Shown in pieces: positions 1 through 6,843 of a stretch of 19,145 nucleotides of DNA. The notes beneath the pieces are model-generated. The model ran no database searches, was not told where the DNA came from, and was given only the letters and a program-made list of their open reading frames with translations. Location: assembly GCA_903908785.1 (NCBI GenBank), contig CAIVTL010000265.1, positions 1 through 19,145 on the forward strand, in the 5' to 3' direction. The position numbers were made by a program, and so were the translations under genes. Position 1 is the first letter of the stretch. Each line of letters opens with the position of its first letter. The DNA is from Caldifarciminota bacterium (lineage in GTDB: Bacteria > Hydrothermota > Tepidihabitantia > Tepidihabitantales > Tepidihabitantaceae).

Positions 1-339
1 CAGTCCAATTTCCCCAGGCTTCACACCGGTGCCGCTAAAGAGTAGGGTATAGGGAGTATTGGTGCTATTATTGGTGATGTTCAATAACAGAGAGTGTGCA
101 CTCATTGCCTTTGGCATGTAAAAGACTGTAAAATTGCTCCCACTGGCAGGAGTCACTCTTGCTGGCATATTGCTAACGGTGAAATAATCTGAACCAATCA
201 AACCAGAACCTGAGATGATGAGATCCACCAGACCGCTATTTGTTATCGTCAAAGTTACCGATGCGGTTGCGTTCGTGCCGACGGTTCCAAAATTGGTCCC
301 CAACGCGAACAGAATAGCTGCCATCGACATGCCTAGCAT
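1..339 (-). CDS. ASH/HYDIN-like (choice-of-anchor D) domain protein, partial
   Basis: Open frame of 113 codons that continues past the left edge, so only the N-terminus is visible. The start is ATG at 339, preceded by a strong Shine-Dalgarno (AAGGAGG, about 5 nt away). The protein carries FGTVGTNATASVTLTITNSG near residues 18-37, then an ISGSGL, a P-rich turn and SGTGV near residue 106. This is the pattern of ASH/HYDIN or choice-of-anchor D immunoglobulin-like modules, which serve as adhesion or scaffold units in secreted bacterial proteins. No clear signal peptide is visible: the domain begins almost at the start codon, which is odd for a secreted protein. It lies downstream of the 587-residue secreted protein on the same strand, in the same reading frame after its TAG stop, with a hairpin between them. 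Base composition is clearly more AT-rich than the rest of the window. Family assignment is fairly safe; function is unknown. Confidence 0.7.
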   Translation of the reverse strand, partial: MLGMSMAAILFALGTNFGTVGTNATASVTLTITNSGLVDLIISGSGLIGSDYFTVSNMPARVTPASGSNFTVFYMPKAMSAHSLLLNITNNSTNTPYTLLFSGTGVKPGEIGL

Positions 340-381
340 CTCGCCCTCCTTCTCTTCGTGCGGTCTGTTTCCCAGCACGCA

Positions 382-408
382 ACAGGGACTTGGCTCGCAA
401 GTCCCTGT
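382..408 (-). terminator. Intergenic 11-bp stem hairpin
   Basis: A perfect inverted repeat with an 11-bp stem (ACAGGGACTTG and its complement) and a 5-nt loop lies between the stop codon of the 587-residue gene (439) and the start of the next gene (339). There is no T-run on either side, so it is not a textbook intrinsic terminator. It could act as a Rho-dependent stop, an mRNA 3'-end stabiliser or an attenuator. Confidence 0.4.
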
Positions 409-438
409 CGCAGATGTGACGGCATGTGTAAGAGCGGC

Positions 439-2202
439 CTAGTTTGTCTTCACAAGCCGCAGGTCGTCAATAAGCACTGCCCCCCTGGCACTGTTGGAGC
501 CGATGACCTGGAGACGCAGTTCTATTATCGGATTTTCCATTGCACTCCCGGCGTAGTTCACATCGAGGTGGAACTCCTTCCATTGACCATACGAACTACT
601 CACCGGGATCCACATATTGCCCAAGGGAACCGGCACGTCGTACTGCTGACGAACATACACGAGGAGCAAGTAGTTCCTGTGTTCCGTGTCAATGAGGTTG
701 CCCGTCTCGTCTGTGTAAGCGGTAGGTATGCAGGCCGCGAGATCGAAGCTGTACAAGTGCGGCTCCAGGATGTCACAGCCTAGGCGCGCCCTCAGGACTT
801 CGCCATGCCAGCCGTCGGCGGTGTAGGGTAGCTTCCATGTTGAATATGGAAATGCCTCAAGTCCCGCGTAGCGCGTCTTTGACCGATAGGGCTGGTCATG
901 GACGCCGCAGTCGCCCCAAGGATGGTCGGATGCGGAAAAGAAATCGGGGTGGCTGCGATACACCAGTTCTCCGAATTCAGGCCACCTCCATCCTGGTTCC
1001 GAATTCTCGCAGGAGAACCAATGAAACTTGTCTATGCCCAACCAAGGGGAGGATTCTTCGAATCCCGGGTTGGGAATCAGGTTGCCGGGGTCAAGGTCAG
1101 GAAGGACGGGCGGGATAGGTTGCGCAGACTCCGCCGGCGCAGTGACGTACTCCTCTTCTGAACCACTCCCAGTGTGCAAGGCGAAATTCTGCTCGCCTTT
1201 CCGTGCACCGATACGGACCTTGGTTGTGTAGCCGGCCAGCGACACGAACATTCGAAAGTCGTTTTCGTTTCCCAGTTCCGGCGTTGCGTAGAACCCGCCG
1301 GACCCCGAGGCAAAGTTGGCGGGTGGCGGCACCACCAGTTGCTGATTGTTTCCAAACGACGGCCAGTAGACCTTTATAGTGGCGCCCGGCAAAGGTGTGC
1401 TCGTCCCCGCCTCGGTGATTGTGCCCCAGATATTAGTTGGTTTTGGTAATGGTCCATGGTGCGGTGGTGCGTTGACGAGGAACAGCATCGAGACGCTACT
1501 CGTGGTCTTGGACGCTCCTTGGATGCACGTAACGCTCCAAGCGTACGCCCCGCTGTCGAACGCAGGCGCCGAGGCCGGGTACATGAGGCTCGTGGCCGTG
1601 ACTCCCGTCTTCTCGAACCACGGCTTATTGGCCCGCATCGCCTCCTCTGGTGACTGGCCGCGCATCATCTGAACCAGTTTCAATTCATAGGTCACCCGTG
1701 CCTTCGGCGCCGGACTCGGCTGCGTCCAGACAAACTGCGGGGATGGGGTGCGAACCGTGTCGCCGTTGCCGGGCGAAATCAGGCGCGGAGGGCCCATCGG
1801 CCGGACCGGCGTGTGGCCAGTGTCGCCGACGCCGAAAGGCAGAAGCGTCACGCCGTAGTCATATTCACCTGCCGGCAACGTGCCGCCGCGGTACATGAAC
1901 GTCTCGTAGCCCGTCGCGGCCCACTGCTTCTGGACGTGTACGTCCTGCAGACTCAGCGACCTTGGTCCTCGATTGAGGTTGAAGGTACTGGTAGTGCAGG
2001 CATAAACGAGTACGTTGCTTGCTCTGACCCAGCCGGCCAGCCACACGCCCTCGTACGTTGAATCGGAGACTATGTTGAGCCTCCACGCATTGACGTCAGC
2101 GAGATTCTGGGGCGGAATCACATCGACAGTGGGCCATGCCGTGAGCATAGCCGTGGACATCAGGGCCAGCATGGCCCCGATGATGATACGGTGCATCTTC
2201 AT
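439..2202 (-). CDS. Secreted multidomain beta-sandwich protein with CBM-like C-terminus
   Basis: A 587-residue protein with a signal peptide (residues 1-23, MKMHRIIIGAM... ending near TAWP). Reading in order: a beta-rich N-terminal region with LPAGEYDYG (about 28-133); a fibronectin-III-like module opening with PRLISPGNGDTV and closing with GAYAWSVTC (about 138-243); a carboxypeptidase-regulatory-like module, WGTITEAGTSTPLPGATIKVY (about 258-342); a Ser/Glu/Pro linker; and a carbohydrate-binding-module-like jelly roll that starts NLIPNPGFEE (374) and ends VLIDDLRLV (576-584). No catalytic motif is visible, so a binding or surface role is inferred. The start is ATG at 2202 with AAGGAGGA about 7 nt upstream; a later in-frame ATG follows two codons on. 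Its signal peptide and leader hairpin closely match those of the TIR receptor gene at 3945-6200. The domain calls rest on motif recognition only. Confidence 0.82.
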   Translation of the reverse strand: MKMHRIIIGAMLALMSTAMLTAWPTVDVIPPQNLADVNAWRLNIVSDSTYEGVWLAGWVRASNVLVYACTTSTFNLNRGPRSLSLQDVHVQKQWAATGYETFMYRGGTLPAGEYDYGVTLLPFGVGDTGHTPVRPMGPPRLISPGNGDTVRTPSPQFVWTQPSPAPKARVTYELKLVQMMRGQSPEEAMRANKPWFEKTGVTATSLMYPASAPAFDSGAYAWSVTCIQGASKTTSSVSMLFLVNAPPHHGPLPKPTNIWGTITEAGTSTPLPGATIKVYWPSFGNNQQLVVPPPANFASGSGGFYATPELGNENDFRMFVSLAGYTTKVRIGARKGEQNFALHTGSGSEEEYVTAPAESAQPIPPVLPDLDPGNLIPNPGFEESSPWLGIDKFHWFSCENSEPGWRWPEFGELVYRSHPDFFSASDHPWGDCGVHDQPYRSKTRYAGLEAFPYSTWKLPYTADGWHGEVLRARLGCDILEPHLYSFDLAACIPTAYTDETGNLIDTEHRNYLLLVYVRQQYDVPVPLGNMWIPVSSSYGQWKEFHLDVNYAGSAMENPIIELRLQVIGSNSARGAVLIDDLRLVKTN

Positions 2203-2223
2203 GATGCTTCCTCCTTCGTTTCT

Positions 2224-2243
2224 CCGGCACCGTTTGGCGCCGG
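2224..2243 (-). promoter_or_regulatory. Leader hairpin upstream of the 587-residue gene
   Basis: An 8-bp stem (CCGGCGCC paired with GGTGCCGG, one G-U) with an AAAC loop lies 21 nt before the ATG, just upstream of GAAACGAAGGAGGA. A related CCGG...CCGG hairpin followed by GAA.CG and AGGAGG occurs before the TIR receptor gene (6226-6242). The shared layout suggests a conserved translation-control or mRNA-stability element; this is inference. Confidence 0.45.
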
Positions 2244-2598
2244 GCTTTGCCTCGAACTGGACTCTAGCGGTCGCAGCGAAGCTGACGACCGCATTTCTTT
2301 GGTTGTCCTGACTGATCTCAGGTGAATGGTCTGAAGGACCGACGTGGCCCTATTGAGGTCGGCCATCGGCAATCCTGTTTGTCGTGGAGTGGTCGCGACC
2401 AAGGGGCGGGCGGTGCGGAATGACGGTATGGCAAGCCTGCAGCACCACGACCGGTGCCCGCAGCACGATGCACCGAACGAACGTTCTGCTTGCCGTCATC
2501 ACGCCTCTCTGCGCTTGTGCGCGCTTCTCTCGACGGAGACGCGAGTTCGGCAGTGCCGAGTCCAAGGCCGGCCTCGGCACGGTTCGAATGCCCGCAGC

Positions 2599-2627
2599 AT
2601 TTTGACGCAGCCCGACTACGTTGTCAA
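2599..2627 (-). promoter_or_regulatory. Candidate sigma70-type promoter
   Basis: On the minus strand, a perfect TTGACA box (2622-2627) is followed by a 17-bp spacer and CAAAAT (2599-2604, four of six matches to TATAAT). Transcription would begin near 2592 and give a leader of about 390 nt before the 587-residue gene. The box quality is good, but the long leader makes the link to that gene uncertain. Confidence 0.4.
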
Positions 2628-2858
2628 GCTCTGCCGCGCGACCTGAGAACCAGGATAGGAATCTACCACCAAAACACGAAGACACAAAGTCAGGTACGGA
2701 CGGCAGCACTCCGCGTCCGCTTGGCGGTTCTTTTCCGATTTCAGGGGTGCGCCTCGATTCCACATACATGCCCAAGCGCTTGCACGCTGAATGCCAGAAG
2801 GCTATCGACTGTAACTACGGAACTTAGCGAAGTGGGCTGCCGGCGATCTGTTACCCAA

Positions 2859-2877
2859 CGGTGACAGGGTGTCACCG
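2859..2877. repeat. Perfect palindrome, 8-bp arms
   Basis: CGGTGACA and TGTCACCG flank a GGG loop. It sits 24 bp upstream of the first ~197-bp repeat unit. It could be an operator, a REP-like element or a bidirectional hairpin; no gene starts close by, so an operator role is unlikely. Confidence 0.5.
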
Positions 2878-2900
2878 CCGGGACACATGGGCGGGCGGGC

Positions 2901-3289
2901 CGCGCTAGTTGCGAGTTACGGGTTACGAGTTGCGAGTTGCGGACGGGGAACGATTTCAGATATCAGATTGCAGATTGCAGAAGTCAAAATGCCCAGAGCC
3001 GCGTCTTCGCCGCTGGCTCGACAGTTGGTCAGGTAGCGGCTAGCAGTAGTGGGCGCGGAGTCAGGAACCGGACGGCAGTCCGGCGAGGATGGCGGCCCGC
3101 GCTAGTTACGGGTTGCGAGTTACGAGTTACGAGTTGCGGACGGGGAGCGATTTCAGACGTCAGATTGCAGATGTCAAATTGCCCGGAACCGCGGCTTCAC
3201 CGTTGGCTAGACAGTTGGTCGGGTAGCGGTTGGCAGTAGTAGGCGCGGAGTCAGGAACAGGGCGGCAGCCCGGCGAGAGTGGTGGCCCG
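2901..3289. repeat. Two tandem ~197-bp repeat units
   Basis: Unit 1 covers about 2901-3097 and unit 2 about 3098-3289. Each unit has the same layout: CGCGCTAGTT; a run of 7-bp CGAGTTR words; GGACGGGGARCGATTTCAGA; a run of 7-bp CAGATTG-like words; a GCCCRGARCCGCG segment; ACAGTTGGTCRGGTAGCGG; GGCGCGGAGTCAGGAAC; and a small hairpin around GGCA. The units differ by scattered substitutions and small indels inside the 7-bp runs. A third, 5'-half copy lies at 3741-3842, beyond the nucleotidyltransferase gene, and a loose CAGATTG tail lies at 3300-3316. No protein-coding reading of the unit is conserved between copies. This is direct observation; the role is unknown. Confidence 0.9.
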
Positions 3290-3369
3290 TCATTGCTGAT
3301 TTCAGATTGCAGATTGAGTGACGCGGACGTCAGGTCAGTTCTGTGTGGCAGAGACCAGCCGGTCGTCTT

Positions 3370-3672
3370 TCATAGCGGGACGGCCTCGGCCAGCACCCGG
3401 TCTCGAATGTACCAGTGCAGCGCACGCTCGGACACGACGTCCACCTTGCAGCCGAGTAGTTCACTGAGGTCGAGCATCAGGCCCGCGTGGTCGAGCAGGC
3501 TCCGGCCCGGCTCAAGTTCTACCAGGATGTCAACGTCGCTGTCCGGTCCGGCGTCACCGCGCGCGACGGACCCGAAGATGCGCACGTTCCGGGCGCCGCG
3601 CTTCCGGGCCACGGCCAGAATCTCGGCCCTTCGGGACCGTAGCGAGTCAGCGGTAGTGCATTGAGTTGCCAC
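3370..3672 (-). CDS. Solitary MNT-type nucleotidyltransferase (MntA/antitoxin-like)
   Basis: A 100-residue minimal nucleotidyltransferase. The hallmark GSVARGDAGPDSDVDILVEL lies at about residues 34-53: GS...RG followed by the SDVD aspartate pair that binds metal and NTP. The tail VDVVSERALHWYIRDRVLAEAVPL is typical of the family. In known systems such proteins pair with a HepT (HEPN/DUF86) partner and act as antitoxins by adenylylating it. No HepT-like frame lies on either side, so this one is orphaned or acts in trans. The start is GTG at 3672. No Shine-Dalgarno precedes it, but a good promoter ends 6 bp upstream, so a leaderless mRNA is likely. Direct repeats of the same family flank the gene (2901-3289 and 3741-3842). 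Confidence 0.85.
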   Translation of the reverse strand: MATQCTTADSLRSRRAEILAVARKRGARNVRIFGSVARGDAGPDSDVDILVELEPGRSLLDHAGLMLDLSELLGCKVDVVSERALHWYIRDRVLAEAVPL

Positions 3673-3678
3673 AAACCG

Positions 3679-3706
3679 AGGATAGCGCGCCCCGGACTGT
3701 TGTCAA
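3679..3706 (-). promoter_or_regulatory. Promoter of the nucleotidyltransferase, probably leaderless
   Basis: On the minus strand, TTGACA (3701-3706), a 16-bp spacer and TATCCT (3679-3684, four of six matches). Only six bases separate the -10 box from the GTG codon at 3672, which puts the expected transcription start on or next to the start codon. Confidence 0.55.
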
Positions 3707-3740
3707 GAAACGGTGTGAGGCAGGCAGCCCGCGTGAATAG

Positions 3741-3842
3741 CGAGTTGCCAGTAACGAGTAACGAGTTACGAGTTGCGGGTTGCGAGTTGCGGACGGGGAG
3801 CGAATTCAGATGTCAGATTGCAGATGTCAAATTGGCCGGAGG
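3741..3842. repeat. Third, partial copy of the ~197-bp repeat
   Basis: It contains the 7-bp CGAGTTR run, GGACGGGGAGCG, TTCAGATGTCAGATTGCAGA and GTCAAATTGGCCGGA, matching the first half of the units at 2901-3289 in the same orientation. The second half is absent. The remaining sequence up to 3944 holds no gene. Confidence 0.85.
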
Positions 3843-3944
3843 CGGAGGCTGCCACGAACGAGACAGGAACGAAAGGAGGAAGGGTCGTCGCTTTCGAGGG
3901 GACCTTTCCCTCTTCAGTGTGGAAAGAAGACGATGGACGCGCGG

Positions 3945-6200
3945 CTAGGGTTGCGGGCCTCCGCCGGGGCTGGGCGCCGGCAGGGCGGCTGCGGCCTGGT
4001 AACTCTTGAAGGCCAGTTCCCAATCGTCGAAGTGCTTGGCGCTGAGTTCGGCCGGGGGCGGGGCCTCGCGCGGGGAGACGAGCGGAACCGGGTCGATGAA
4101 GTCGAGGCCCTTCTTCTCAAGCCCGAACCGCCACTCTTTCTCGACCCATTCGGAACCGGCAGCCGCCTTGGACCAGAACAGATAGAAGACGTCGCTCGCG
4201 AGTATCTCCTGCTGCAACCTGGTCTGCCAGTACTCGCCCGAGCGGAACTTGAGCACGTCATAGAAGATGCTGATGCCCGGAAGTGCTCTCTCCATTCCCT
4301 GGATGCAGGTGAGCACATCGTGGGCATCCACGCGGGCGTAGGACGCAAAGGCTTTGCGGTGAGTGGTCGCGGTTGCGTCGGTTGCGGCGACAGGGTTCGG
4401 TGCGGCCGTCACCTGCAGCAGGAATCGCACCTTCGCTATTTCGAGTCCACGATAGAGTATGGCGACGCGTCCGGGCTTGCTGCCTTCGGCAGCGCCGTCA
4501 TTGACCCGGACCCCGAAGCCGGCATTGGCGATTGTACCGGTCCAACGGATGGTTTGCTTGTCCGAGTCCACCGTGCAGTCGGCGATTTGAAGCCGCACTT
4601 CCAGTTCCGTGTCGCGGGCGATAGCGAACGGGCCCGCGCCCGGAGACTGCAGCTCTATCTTCGGCTCGGCCTGGCGTGCGCGCTTGAGCACTTCCTCGCG
4701 CTGGGCATCAAGGTGGGCCCAGACGTTGACGAGGAAGTCGGCCTTGGGCGCGACCTCGGCCGGCGACGTCACGGTGAAGTAGACATCGTCCTTGACTTTG
4801 CGTGTTGCGCCCGCCGCGGCTGCGCCGGCTCCGGCGGTTGCGGGCGGCGCCGCCTTCTTCATGACTTCCTCGGGCCGAGCTTCCGGACGCGCCATCTCGG
4901 GCGCGCGTCTCGGGAGTCGGGCGCGCCTGAAAGCCGGGCTGCGGGTCAACAACCAGACCAGCGAAGCCGCGGCGACGGCGCTGACACCAATGATGACGAG
5001 CAGCATGGGAAACTGCCTGGGCCGCGGAGGAACGGGAGGTTCACCGGCAGTGTCCTTCACTGGTTCCTGCGAAAGCAGGATGGTGACCTGACAAGGGATT
5101 GTGTTATCGTCTTCGTTGGACTCCAGCACGCTGTTCTCCGGGTCGACGCGGGCGATGAACTCCACAGTCTTCCCGCGCAGGTCTTTCGGGACATCGACGA
5201 TCAGTGTGCATACCCGGGAGCCCTGCGGCGCAAGCGGCTGAACGTCCATGCTGCAGGATACATCCCGGCCCGGGGACGTCAGTTCGAGCCTCGTGCTGCG
5301 AGACCCGCTCTCGCCGTCGTTCCTGACGTCAACCCAGAACTCGAACCGACTGCAGTCTTCTTCCACCTTGTAGTCAGGATTGGAGAGTGACAGATTCGGC
5401 AAGGGTTGTGGGTGCTCCGTCGGCAGCGTGATGTCGCGCTGAAGCCGGTTGTTTTCCAGGTTCTTTTCGTTCGAGACAGGAAGCACCTCAATAAGAAACC
5501 GAACCGTCCTGCCCCGGAGTCTTGGTGGAACTGCAAGCTCGATGGTGACTGTAGCCGCATCTCCAGGTTGAACTGAAGGGCAATCGGCCCGCGATGGCTG
5601 CCAGGCCGGAGGCGTACAGCTCACTTCCAGCGTTGTCGGCCCGGAGGCTGTGTCGCCGTTGTTGGCAACCTGAACCCGTAGCTTCAGCTTCGCTCCGTCG
5701 TCGGCATATTGGTCCGAGACACTCTTGACTGCCAGGTCCGGCCTCTGCGGCCCGGCGGGGACTTGGAAACCCACAGCGGCCCGGTTGTTGTCAGGGTTGG
5801 CATCACCGTCTCCTTTGACCTCAAAGAACACCGTATCCGTCGTGCCGGCCAGGGAGTCTGGCAGGGCCAGCACGCTGAAGAGGTCGAGAGGGCGAGATCC
5901 TCCGACTTTCACGGCCGGGACTTCGACCACGCGAGCGTCGCCGCTCGACTTCAGCCACACTCGCAGCTTGGCCGCGGGCGCGTTCCCATTGCCCACGTTC
6001 TCGACCGTGACGCCGACGGAGAGCGAATGACCGTTGTCCGCAACGTTGGCGGTCGGAGAGCGCAGACTCCAGTCGGGCTGAATCCGCAGGTGCACAAGAG
6101 CAGGCTGCGGCTGCACCGGATGGGACTGCGGCTGGGCCGTGAGCACAGCCGGCAGCACAAGCGTCAACCAGGCCCCGAAAAGGATTCTGTGCGTCTTCAT
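3945..6200 (-). CDS. Type I membrane receptor-like protein: 3x CARDB-like, TM, TIR
   Basis: A 751-residue protein with a signal peptide (1-22, ending LTAQP). Three CARDB/APHP-like extracytoplasmic beta-sandwiches follow (about 36-147, 154-258 and 268-375; each has an N(V/N)G or NDG turn and a (E/P)(N/D)N(R/T) end). Next come a Pro-rich stalk, one transmembrane helix (about 398-419) and Arg-rich RRARLPRR, which marks the cytoplasmic side. An Ala/Pro linker leads to a beta-rich domain (about 470-597, VYFTVTSPAEV...NVWAHL...VRFLLQV) and a TIR domain (about 614-735: HRKAFASYAR; IFYDV; SDVFYLFWS; SEWVEKEW). W685-x3-E689 matches the WxxxE of NAD-cleaving TIR domains, as in SARM1's WVHKE. The frame is open upstream to 6320, but the ATG at 6200 is chosen because AGGAGGAG lies just before it and the promoter's -10 box overlaps the longer start. 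Ligand and enzymatic activity are unknown. Confidence 0.88.
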   Translation of the reverse strand: MKTHRILFGAWLTLVLPAVLTAQPQSHPVQPQPALVHLRIQPDWSLRSPTANVADNGHSLSVGVTVENVGNGNAPAAKLRVWLKSSGDARVVEVPAVKVGGSRPLDLFSVLALPDSLAGTTDTVFFEVKGDGDANPDNNRAAVGFQVPAGPQRPDLAVKSVSDQYADDGAKLKLRVQVANNGDTASGPTTLEVSCTPPAWQPSRADCPSVQPGDAATVTIELAVPPRLRGRTVRFLIEVLPVSNEKNLENNRLQRDITLPTEHPQPLPNLSLSNPDYKVEEDCSRFEFWVDVRNDGESGSRSTRLELTSPGRDVSCSMDVQPLAPQGSRVCTLIVDVPKDLRGKTVEFIARVDPENSVLESNEDDNTIPCQVTILLSQEPVKDTAGEPPVPPRPRQFPMLLVIIGVSAVAAASLVWLLTRSPAFRRARLPRRAPEMARPEARPEEVMKKAAPPATAGAGAAAAGATRKVKDDVYFTVTSPAEVAPKADFLVNVWAHLDAQREEVLKRARQAEPKIELQSPGAGPFAIARDTELEVRLQIADCTVDSDKQTIRWTGTIANAGFGVRVNDGAAEGSKPGRVAILYRGLEIAKVRFLLQVTAAPNPVAATDATATTHRKAFASYARVDAHDVLTCIQGMERALPGISIFYDVLKFRSGEYWQTRLQQEILASDVFYLFWSKAAAGSEWVEKEWRFGLEKKGLDFIDPVPLVSPREAPPPAELSAKHFDDWELAFKSYQAAAALPAPSPGGGPQP

Positions 6201-6225
6201 GAAGCAGCCTCCTCCTGGCGCTTCG

Positions 6226-6242
6226 CCGGTACGGCGTGCCGG
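6226..6242 (-). promoter_or_regulatory. Leader hairpin upstream of the TIR receptor
   Basis: CCGGCAC and GTACCGG can pair around a GCC loop with one C-A mismatch, 25 nt upstream of the ATG. They are followed by GAAGCG and AGGAGGAGG. It matches in position and edge sequence the hairpin at 2224-2243. Confidence 0.4.
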
Positions 6243-6310
6243 GTTGCAGACATCACGAATTGCGAACGGTCCGAGAGTGCGCCTCAGGGACTCCATTCTC
6301 CTGACGATTA

Positions 6311-6339
6311 GTAATACCACGAGCTTCCCTCTTTGTCAA
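6311..6339 (-). promoter_or_regulatory. Promoter of the TIR receptor gene
   Basis: On the minus strand, a perfect TTGACA (6334-6339), a 17-bp spacer and TATTAC (6311-6316, four of six matches). The expected transcript starts near 6304 and has a leader of about 104 nt containing the hairpin at 6226-6242. This placement excludes translation starting at 6320. Confidence 0.6.
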
Positions 6340-6376
6340 ATTGGACCCACATTACTGAGGAACGGACGAAGTCAGA

Positions 6377-6404
6377 AGCCAAAAGCTAAAAGGCAAAAGC
6401 CAAA
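6377..6404. repeat. 7-bp tandem array, AGCCAAA family
   Basis: Four contiguous heptamers, AGCCAAA, AGCTAAA, AGGCAAA and AGCCAAA, lie in the gap upstream of the TIR receptor promoter. There is no coding reading. Confidence 0.85.
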
Positions 6405-6467
6405 ACCGCAGAGGCGGAATCCTGATGCCGGACGTACGGATGAAGATGCTCAGCCTGCGAGCGCGTC

Positions 6468-6611
6468 ACCGTCCATGGCCGCTTGCGCGGATTCGCGCCT
6501 GGCCGGGCACATGGCCGCGGACGTAGCTGCCCTCGTGGCCGGATACGCGGCCGCACAAGCAACCTGACGTATGGCCCGACCCATAGCCCGACAAGTGGCC
6601 CGACAGATGAC
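6468..6611. repeat. Degenerate 12-bp tandem array A
   Basis: Read on the minus strand, twelve consecutive 12-mers follow the pattern GYC-AYN-NGT-CGG (e.g. GCCACTTGTCGG, GCTATGGGTCGG, GCCATACGTCAG), most beginning GCC or GCT. The three-base rhythm gives a tetrapeptide period in one frame (ATCR/AMGR/AIRQ), but no ribosome site or conserved protein supports translation. Confidence 0.75.
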
Positions 6612-6650
6612 GGTCTGCGTTTCGGTCGTCGCGGCGGCGGACGCAGATTC

Positions 6651-6770
6651 GTTCATCGTACGTCGTTCAATCATGGAATAGAATCCCGTCACGGTCGCCA
6701 TCAGGGGACTGTTCATCGTACATCGTTCAATCATGCAGCCGGTCTCCATCACGGTACTTGTCACGGAATC
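6651..6770. repeat. 60-bp direct duplication built on a 12-bp phase
   Basis: GTTCATCGTAC(G/A)TCGTTCAA followed by TCATG starts at 6651 and again at 6711, exactly 60 bp (5 x 12) apart. Weaker similarity continues through a CRTCACGGT segment in both copies. It is in the same phase class as arrays A, C and D. Confidence 0.75.
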
Positions 6771-6807
6771 GAACACGTAGGGAGATACGACCTACCCCAT
6801 GGCGTAG

Positions 6808-6843
6808 GGTTCGTTCTGTGGTTCGTCCCCGTGTTCGTCCCGG
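6808..6843. repeat. Short 12-bp array C
   Basis: Three consecutive 12-mers, GGTTCGTTCTGT, GGTTCGTCCCCG and TGTTCGTCCCGG, share the core GTTCGTYC. Confidence 0.8.

Larger units (their letters stand above)
2203..2900. other. Non-coding stretch with little recognisable content
   Basis: No open frame here on either strand has a credible ribosome binding site or a recognisable protein motif. Apart from the leader hairpin and candidate promoter listed separately, I see a short A-rich degenerate repeat near 2671-2690 (ACACGAAG then ACACAAAG, period 8) and a palindrome at 2859-2877. The rest holds nothing I can identify. Confidence 0.5.

Noticed and set aside
2901..3842. CRISPR array
   Set aside because: Units are ~197 bp and tandem without unique spacers of constant length; no cas gene is present.
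3780..5390. 536-residue plus-strand open frame opposite the TIR receptor gene
   Set aside because: It is the antisense shadow of a GC-rich gene: no ribosome site, no protein motif, and the opposite strand has clear domains.
3370..6200. TIR receptor and nucleotidyltransferase as one defence operon
   Set aside because: They are 272 bp apart with a repeat between them, and the nucleotidyltransferase has its own promoter; shared function is not supported.
6201..6320. Longer N-terminus for the TIR receptor starting at 6320
   Set aside because: It would begin inside the promoter's -10 box and put 40 charged residues ahead of a clear signal peptide; the ATG at 6200 has a strong ribosome site.
6450..6776. 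108-residue minus-strand frame over arrays A and B
   Set aside because: Low-complexity Ala/Arg/Thr sequence produced by the 12-bp repeat; no evidence of translation.
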